Shown here: piece after piece, positions 29,670-34,542 of the stretch | Layout: each line of letters begins with the position of its first letter | Numbering within the stretch: the stretch's first letter is position 1 | DNA from: Actinomycetes bacterium | GTDB taxonomy: Bacteria; Actinomycetota; Acidimicrobiia; Acidimicrobiales; Bog-793 | NCBI GenBank assembly: GCA_021798745.1 | Contig: JAJZBW010000004.1 | Coordinates: 1 to 34,542 of the forward strand | Length of the DNA: 34,542 nt | Direction of reading: 5' to 3' | Translations under genes and position numbers: made by a program | The notes under the pieces: model-generated | Database searches by the model: none | What the model was told of the DNA's origin: nothing | The model's input: only the letters and a program-made list of their open reading frames with translations

Positions 29670-30035
29670 ATGAGCGCCTACGTGACCAGGTCTCGGGCCG
29701 CCGACGAGTTGGAGCACGCGGGCCGCGCCATCGAAGCCGCCCTCGCCCGGGGCCAGGCGGCCCGGCTCGCCCCTCACCGAGCCGCGCTCATCGAGTCGCT
29801 GTGCGCCATGCGCCGCGACACCGAGCTGGCACTCCACCAGGCCGTCTATGAGGCCAACGAGGACGGCTGCTCGTGGCGGCTGCTCGCCAAGTTCACCGAC
29901 ATGTCGTGGCAGACCCTCCACCGCCGCTACCGGGGCCGGCCCACCAGGATGCGACCACCGGCCGAGAAGGACACCTGGCTTCGCAGTCGACGGCGGCGTG
30001 AGCGGTTCACACTGTCGGTCGGCGACGACTGGTAG
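29670..30035 (+). CDS. Small HTH-like protein
   Basis: A 121 aa protein. The first half is a long amphipathic helical region (about 8-65, rich in Ala, Arg and Glu). It is followed by EDGCSWRLLAKFTDMSWQTLHRRYRG (about 65-90), which reads as a helix-turn-helix with the recognition helix starting at SWQTLHRRY. The tail is basic. ATG at 29670 has GGTGG a few bases upstream. It is transcribed away from the recombination operon and towards hsdM, with 160 bases before hsdM. I infer a DNA-binding regulator of one or both neighbours; no named family is recognised. Confidence 0.65.
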   Translation: MSAYVTRSRAADELEHAGRAIEAALARGQAARLAPHRAALIESLCAMRRDTELALHQAVYEANEDGCSWRLLAKFTDMSWQTLHRRYRGRPTRMRPPAEKDTWLRSRRRRERFTLSVGDDW

Positions 30036-30154
30036 CCATGACGCACGTCGCAGGTCACGGCCGGTGCCGTCGGCAGAGAGCGTCAGAGTGGGGGGTTGCC
30101 GCGACGTCGTGCAGTCCAGGCTCGGCGACCAGGGCTTCACTACCCTTGAGGTGA

Positions 30155-30171
30155 CCGACGGTCGAGGTCGG
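30155..30171. promoter_or_regulatory. Small inverted repeat before hsdM
   Basis: CCGAC and GTCGG arms separated by 7 bases lie 24 bases before the hsdM start. It could be an operator for the adjacent HTH-like protein. The 160-base gap also contains TACCCT (30141-30146), a weak -10 without a matching -35. Speculative. Confidence 0.25.
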
Positions 30172-30195
30172 CACTGAGGAGGGACGGGCACCGGC

Positions 30196-32190
30196 ATGGC
30201 CGAGAGCAGGATCAACAACCACGCCGCGTTCATCTGGTCCGTCGCCGATCTGCTCCGCGGTGACTACAAGCAGTCCGAGTACGGCAAGGTCATCCTGCCG
30301 CTCACGGTGCTGCGCCGCCTCGACTGCGTGCTGGAACCGACCAAGGCGGCCGTCCTCGCCCGGGCGGCGAAGCTGCGTGGCCAGGTCGACAACGTCGAGC
30401 CGGTGCTCTGCGCCGTGGCTGGGCAGCGCTTCTACAACACCTCGCCGCTCGACCTCCCCCGTCTCCTCGACGACCCCGCCCAGGTGGCGGGAAACCTGCG
30501 GGCCTACATCGCCGGTTTCAGCTCCGGGGCCCGGGAGGTCCTCGACAAGTTCGACTTCGACGCCCAGATCACCCGTCTGGCCCGGGCCGACCTGCTCTAC
30601 CTGGTGCTCTCCCGCTTCGCCGAGGTCGAACTGCACCCCGACGCTGTGTCGAACATCGAGATGGGCTACCTCTACGAGGAGCTCGTGCGGCGCTTCTCCG
30701 AGCTCTCGAACGAGACCGCGGGCGAGCACTTCACCCCCCGAGAGGTCATCCGGCTCATGGTGAACCTGCTGTTCGCCACCGACGACGACATCCTGACCGA
30801 CGCAGGCGTCATCAAGACCCTCTACGACCCGGCTTGTGGGACCGGCGGGATGCTCTCGGTGGCAGAAGACCACCTGCGCATCCTCAACCCGAGCGCCCGG
30901 CTCGAGGTGTTCGGCCAGGAGCTCAACGACGAGACCTACGCCATCTGCCGCTCCGACATGATGCTGAAGGGCCAGGACGCCAGCCACATCGTGGCGGGGA
31001 ACTCCTTCAGCGACGACGGCCACAAGGCGGGGCGCTTCGACTACATGCTCGCCAACCCCCCCTTCGGGGTGGAGTGGAAGAAGGTCGAAGAGACCGTCCG
31101 CGCCGAGCACGAGACCCGTGGCTTCGCCTGCCGTTTCGGGGCCGGGCTGCCCCGGATCAACGACGGCAGCTTCTTGTTCCTCCAGCACATGCTCTCCAAG
31201 ATGAAGCCACCCGAGGAAGGCGGCAGCCGCCTTGCCATCGTCTTCAACGGATCGCCGCTGTTCTCAGGGGCCGCCGGATCTGGCGAGTCCGAGATCCGCC
31301 GCTGGATCATCGAGAACGACTGGCTCGAAGCCATCGTTGCGCTTCCCGACCAGCTCTTCTACAACACCGGCATCTCCACCTACTTCTGGGTGCTCACCAA
31401 CCGAAAGCGCCCCGAGCGCCGGGGCAAGGTACAGCTCATCGACGCCCGCGAGCTGTGGGTGAAGATGCGCAAATCCCTCGGGGACAAGCGCAAGGAGATC
31501 TCAGCCGACCAGATTGCGGAGATCACCCGCCTCTACGCCGACTTCACCGAGGGCGAGCGAGTCAAGATCTTGCCCAACGAGTCGTTCGGATTCCAGCGCA
31601 TCACCGTCGAGCGCCCGCTCCGGCTCCGCTGGGAGGTCACCGCCGAGACCGCCGAACGCCTCGCCGCCACCAAACAGTGGGCCAAGCTCGCCGCCGACCA
31701 GCGGCGCGAGCTCACCGCCAGACTTACCGAGCTGGTCGGCATCTCGACCACCGAACGCTCCGTCATGGCGACCAAGCTCGGAACACTCCCCAAGGCGATC
31801 GAGAAGCAGGTCTGGGACGCGCTCGCCACCAGCGACCCTGAAGCGCCCGTCGTCACCAACCGCAAGGGCGAGCCCGAAGCGGACCCCGACCTGCGTGACA
31901 ACGAGAACGTCACCCTGCCGTCCATACCGGTCACCTGGGCAGCGGATCCCACCGAACGCCTGGCAAGCATCGAGTACCGAAGCGTCGTCGAGGACTACCT
32001 GGCCGAAGAGGTGCTGCCGTACGTCCCTGACGTCTGGGTCGACCGCACAAAGACCAAGATCGGCTACGAGATCCCCCTCACCCGTTACTTCTACAAGTAC
32101 GTCCCACCACGTCCCCTTGCCGAGATCGACGCCGAGATCAAGGCCCTCGAAGCGGAGATCCAAGAGCTGCTGCGCGAGGTGACGGAGTGA
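30196..32190 (+). CDS. hsdM: Type I restriction-modification methyltransferase subunit
   Basis: N6-adenine methyltransferase subunit of a type I system, working with HsdS to protect host DNA and with HsdR to cut. The 664 aa protein has the N-terminal HsdM helical domain (about 1-150, AAFIWSVADLLRGDYKQSEYG), HFTPREVIRLMVNLL, SAM motif DPACGTGG at 211-218, and catalytic NPPF at 287-290. The C-terminal coiled coil (IDAEIKALEAEIQELLREV) contacts HsdS. At 664 aa it exceeds E. coli HsdM (about 529) owing to extra sequence after about residue 450. ATG at 30196 has GGAGGG 12 bases upstream. The stop overlaps hsdS (GTGA). Confidence 0.95.
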   Translation: MAESRINNHAAFIWSVADLLRGDYKQSEYGKVILPLTVLRRLDCVLEPTKAAVLARAAKLRGQVDNVEPVLCAVAGQRFYNTSPLDLPRLLDDPAQVAGNLRAYIAGFSSGAREVLDKFDFDAQITRLARADLLYLVLSRFAEVELHPDAVSNIEMGYLYEELVRRFSELSNETAGEHFTPREVIRLMVNLLFATDDDILTDAGVIKTLYDPACGTGGMLSVAEDHLRILNPSARLEVFGQELNDETYAICRSDMMLKGQDASHIVAGNSFSDDGHKAGRFDYMLANPPFGVEWKKVEETVRAEHETRGFACRFGAGLPRINDGSFLFLQHMLSKMKPPEEGGSRLAIVFNGSPLFSGAAGSGESEIRRWIIENDWLEAIVALPDQLFYNTGISTYFWVLTNRKRPERRGKVQLIDARELWVKMRKSLGDKRKEISADQIAEITRLYADFTEGERVKILPNESFGFQRITVERPLRLRWEVTAETAERLAATKQWAKLAADQRRELTARLTELVGISTTERSVMATKLGTLPKAIEKQVWDALATSDPEAPVVTNRKGEPEADPDLRDNENVTLPSIPVTWAADPTERLASIEYRSVVEDYLAEEVLPYVPDVWVDRTKTKIGYEIPLTRYFYKYVPPRPLAEIDAEIKALEAEIQELLREVTE

Positions 32191-33449
32191 GCACCTTCAG
32201 AAAAGCGCAGCTTCGCCGAATCTTCCGAGTCGTCAATGGTGGTACTCCCAACTCCGAGCCCAGCAATTGGGATGGTGATGTCCCGTGGGCGACGCCAGTA
32301 GATGTCGGCATCTTCAACGGAGGGATCATTCACGGAACCGGACGATCGCTTTCTGAGGCCGGGCTCGCGTCAGGGAGTTCTGCTGTTCCGAGCGGGTCGC
32401 TGATCCTCTCCACGAGGGCACCGATTGGCTATGTAGCGCAAGTCTCGGAACGAACGGCCTTCAATCAGGGTTGCCGCGGTCTCGTCTCGACCGAAGAACT
32501 CGACGTGCGGTATTTTCGATACCAACTTCTGGCGATGAGTGAGGTGCTACATAGCCGTGGGCAGGGGTCGACGTTTCAAGAATTGTCATCAGATGGTCTA
32601 GCCGGAAGCTCGATCTTCATTCCACGGCCGGCCGAGCAGCGCGCCATCGCCGACTACCTTGATCGGGAGACCGCCCGTATTGACGCGCTCATCGAGAAGA
32701 AGCAACACTTGCTGGGCCTGCTCGACGAGCGACGCATGGCCGTAACGGCGGATAGTGTCTCTGGGCGTTTTACCAGCAACCGGCTTGTGCCTAGCACGCT
32801 GTTATGGCTGCCATGGCGTGGTGCGAATTGGCGCGAAACCAAGCTCACGCTCGTCGCTCGCCTCGGCAGCGGCCATACCCCAAGTCGTGATCACCGGGAA
32901 TGGTGGGAAGAGTGCAAGATCCCATGGGTCACGACGGGAGAGGTCGCACAGCTGCGGTCGGATCGCGTCGAGTTTCTCTACGACACCCGTGAAAAAATCA
33001 GCGAGCTGGGGGTCGCAAACTCGTCGGCCGAGGTACACCCGAAGGACACTGTCGTTCTTTGTCGAACGGCGTCAGCAGGGTATTCGGGAATCATGGGCAC
33101 CGCGATGGCGACGAGTCAGGACTTCGCGACGTGGACCTGTGGGCCTCTCATCCGTCCTCGGTTCCTGCTCCTCTGCCTGAGAGCCATGCGCCAGGATCTT
33201 CTCGGCCGCCTGGCGATGGGGTCCACTCACCAGACCATCTACATGCCGGACATCGAAGCGCTCAGAGTGCCGCTCCCGGAGGTCAACGAACAAGATGCGA
33301 TCGTCGATGCGGTATGGGTCCGCCTTCACAAGATCGACGCGGCGATCGATGGCTTGCATCGTCAGATCGACTTGCTCGGTGAGCACCGCCACGCACTGAT
33401 CACGGCGGCCGTCACCGGCGACATGGAGATGCCGGGGGTGGCGGCGTGA
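32187..33449 (+). CDS. hsdS: Type I restriction-modification specificity subunit
   Basis: DNA-recognition subunit, 420 aa, with the usual two half-site domains. The first target-recognition domain (about 1-150: FRVVNGGTPNSEPSNWDGDVPWATP) is followed by a conserved helix (EQRAIADYLDRETARIDALIEKK). The second domain (about 206-370: LVARLGSGHTPSRDHREWWEECKIPWVT) is followed by NEQDAIVDAVWVRLHKIDAAI. Each domain should read one half of a bipartite target; the target cannot be deduced. Base composition is clearly less GC-rich than hsdM and hsdR, and codons with A/T in third position are frequent, as expected for a frequently exchanged gene. GTG at 32187 overlaps hsdM; the stop overlaps hsdR. Confidence 0.94.
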   Translation: MSTFRKAQLRRIFRVVNGGTPNSEPSNWDGDVPWATPVDVGIFNGGIIHGTGRSLSEAGLASGSSAVPSGSLILSTRAPIGYVAQVSERTAFNQGCRGLVSTEELDVRYFRYQLLAMSEVLHSRGQGSTFQELSSDGLAGSSIFIPRPAEQRAIADYLDRETARIDALIEKKQHLLGLLDERRMAVTADSVSGRFTSNRLVPSTLLWLPWRGANWRETKLTLVARLGSGHTPSRDHREWWEECKIPWVTTGEVAQLRSDRVEFLYDTREKISELGVANSSAEVHPKDTVVLCRTASAGYSGIMGTAMATSQDFATWTCGPLIRPRFLLLCLRAMRQDLLGRLAMGSTHQTIYMPDIEALRVPLPEVNEQDAIVDAVWVRLHKIDAAIDGLHRQIDLLGEHRHALITAAVTGDMEMPGVAA

Positions 33450-34542
33450 AAGTCGACGAGCGGGGCTTCGAGGATGCCATCGAGGCAGCGCTGCTGGCTG
33501 GCGGCTACCTCCGGTCCGTTCCTTCGAACTTCGATCCGGTGTTGGGACTCGACACGGCGGAGCTGTTCGCGTTCATCGGCGCGACGCAGATCAGCGAGTG
33601 GGAGAGGCTGCTCGGTCGCTACGGGAACGACCCCGATGCCGCCCAGCGAGGCTTTGCCAAGCGCCTCGCCGCGGAGCTCGATGCCCGGGGCACCGTGGAG
33701 GTGCTCCGCCAGGGGGTGGTGGACCTCGGGGTGATGATCCGCCTGGCGTTCTTCCGGCCGGCCCACGGCCTCACTCCCGAGCTGCAGGAGCTGTATGCGG
33801 CGAACCGGGTGAGCGTGACGCGCCAGCTCGCCTACGAGCCGAGCTCGACCAAGACGCTCGACGTGGTGCTGTTGGTGAACGGCATCCCGACGGCCACCGC
33901 CGAGCTGAAGAACCCGCTCACGAACCAGGACGTCGAGCACGCCATCGGTCAGTACCGTCGGGACCGGGACCCGGCCAACGTCACCCTGGCCCGCCGAGCG
34001 CTCGTCCACTTCGCTGTCGACCCTGACCGGGTGGCGATGACGACGAAGCTGGCTGGCCAGGCCACGCAGTTCCTGCCGTTCAACCGTGGGCACGCCGGAG
34101 GGGCCGGTAATCCACCCGAGGCGGCAACCCACCGCACTTCATACTTGTGGGAGCGGGTGTGGGCGCGTGACGCCTGGATGGATCTCCTCGCCCGCTTCAT
34201 CCATGTCGAGCGGCCGACACAGGGGGCCCCGGCTGCCCGTCGGGCGGCCGAGCGCGTCGTCTTCCCTCGCTTTCACCAGTGGGACGCCGTGCTGGCCCTC
34301 GAAGCCCACGCCCGGGCGCACGGGGCCGGGCACAGCTACCTGGTGGAGCACTCGGCAGGCTCGGGGAAGTCGAACACGATCGCCTGGACGGCGCACCGGC
34401 TCTCCTCACTCCACGACGTCAAAGACGGCAAGGTCTTCGACAAGGTGGTCGTGATCACCGACCGGGTGGTCCTCGACCGCCAGCTCCAAGACACGATCTA
34501 CCAGTTCGAGCACACCCGGGGCGTGGTGGTGAAGATCGACAA
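33446..34542 (+). CDS. hsdR: Type I restriction endonuclease subunit R, partial (3' end outside window)
   Basis: Motor and nuclease subunit of the type I enzyme. The GTG at 33446 overlaps the hsdS stop (GTGA), and the frame is open to the window end (365 codons). The N-terminal nuclease domain shows the PD-(D/E)xK core: Asp139 in TLDVVLLVNG and Glu153-x-Lys155 in ATAELKNPLT, followed by AIGQYRRDRDP. The helicase part begins with YLVEHSAGSGKSNTIAW (Walker A at 302-309) and VVVITDRVVLDRQL (motif Ia). No frameshift is seen. Typical HsdR is about 1000 aa, so roughly two thirds lies to the right. Confidence 0.94.
   Translation, partial: MKVDERGFEDAIEAALLAGGYLRSVPSNFDPVLGLDTAELFAFIGATQISEWERLLGRYGNDPDAAQRGFAKRLAAELDARGTVEVLRQGVVDLGVMIRLAFFRPAHGLTPELQELYAANRVSVTRQLAYEPSSTKTLDVVLLVNGIPTATAELKNPLTNQDVEHAIGQYRRDRDPANVTLARRALVHFAVDPDRVAMTTKLAGQATQFLPFNRGHAGGAGNPPEAATHRTSYLWERVWARDAWMDLLARFIHVERPTQGAPAARRAAERVVFPRFHQWDAVLALEAHARAHGAGHSYLVEHSAGSGKSNTIAWTAHRLSSLHDVKDGKVFDKVVVITDRVVLDRQLQDTIYQFEHTRGVVVKID

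Larger units (their letters stand above)
24103..34542. mobile_element. Integrative element at tRNA-Arg (right end outside window)
   Basis: From the tRNA to the window edge no core actinobacterial gene is present. The content is a serine recombinase, a replication-relaxation protein, a VirD4/TraG-like ATPase with its membrane partner, an HTH-like protein and a type I restriction-modification operon. Several parts (notably hsdS) are visibly less GC-rich than the core genes. Two genes are frameshifted, so mobility may be lost. No relaxase or mating-channel gene is visible in this portion, so I cannot separate a conjugative from a mobilisable element. Confidence 0.7.

Noticed and set aside
33362-34132. 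Minus-strand frame of 256 codons opposite hsdR
   Set aside because: It is antisense to a clear HsdR with nuclease and Walker motifs, and its own composition shows no domain.
24103-34542. CRISPR array or toxin-antitoxin pair in the island
   Set aside because: There are no spaced repeats anywhere. The only tandem repeat is the single 19-bp duplication, and the small genes do not form an adjacent pair with toxin features.

Overview
The window is very GC-rich, uses GTG start codons freely, and chains its genes through 4-base ATGA/GTGA stop-start overlaps. The order lysA-hom-thrC-rho-rpmE-prfA-prmC-sua5 ... rpiB-glyA-wecA-atp is an actinobacterial chromosomal arrangement. I infer a high-GC actinobacterium, possibly of the Acidimicrobiia, but no 16S rRNA gene is present and the class is a guess.

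Region 1 (1-11437, minus strand) is one long co-oriented block. It runs rpiB, glyA, a WecA/Rfe-like lipid-carrier sugar-phosphate transferase, an AtpZ-like peptide, AtpI, and then all eight kinds of F1Fo ATP synthase subunit: a, c, two b-type subunits, a long delta, alpha, gamma, beta and epsilon. Most junctions overlap or are separated by a few bases, so much of it is probably co-transcribed. The first gene, rpiB, has a -10-like box almost on its start codon.

Region 2 (11438-14701) interrupts the ancestral order. It holds an insertion sequence with a DD35E transposase and a doubled end motif at each terminus. On the opposite strand it also holds a two-gene ABC exporter (ATPase and ABC-2 permease).

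Region 3 (14702-23909, minus strand) is the information-processing and amino-acid block: lysA, hom and thrC (the aspartate-family pathway, with no thrB nearby), then rho behind a long leader with a clear promoter, then rpmE, prfA, prmC and sua5. rho, rpmE and prfA are separated by GC-rich hairpins; prfA-prmC-sua5 are translationally coupled.

Region 4 (24031-34542, open at the right edge) begins with tRNA-Arg(CCG), which appears to be the attachment site of a mobile element. Reading leftwards into the tRNA is a minus-strand operon: a membrane-anchored TraG/VirD4-N-terminal-like protein (frameshifted), a VirD4/TraG-like ATPase, a replication-relaxation family protein, a 73-residue unknown, and a large serine recombinase. 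The recombinase is frameshifted and its stop codon lies inside the tRNA gene. Divergently placed are a small HTH-like protein and a type I restriction-modification operon hsdM-hsdS-hsdR, with hsdR cut by the window edge. I read this as a partly decayed integrative element carrying a restriction system as cargo. The frameshifts could instead be sequencing errors.
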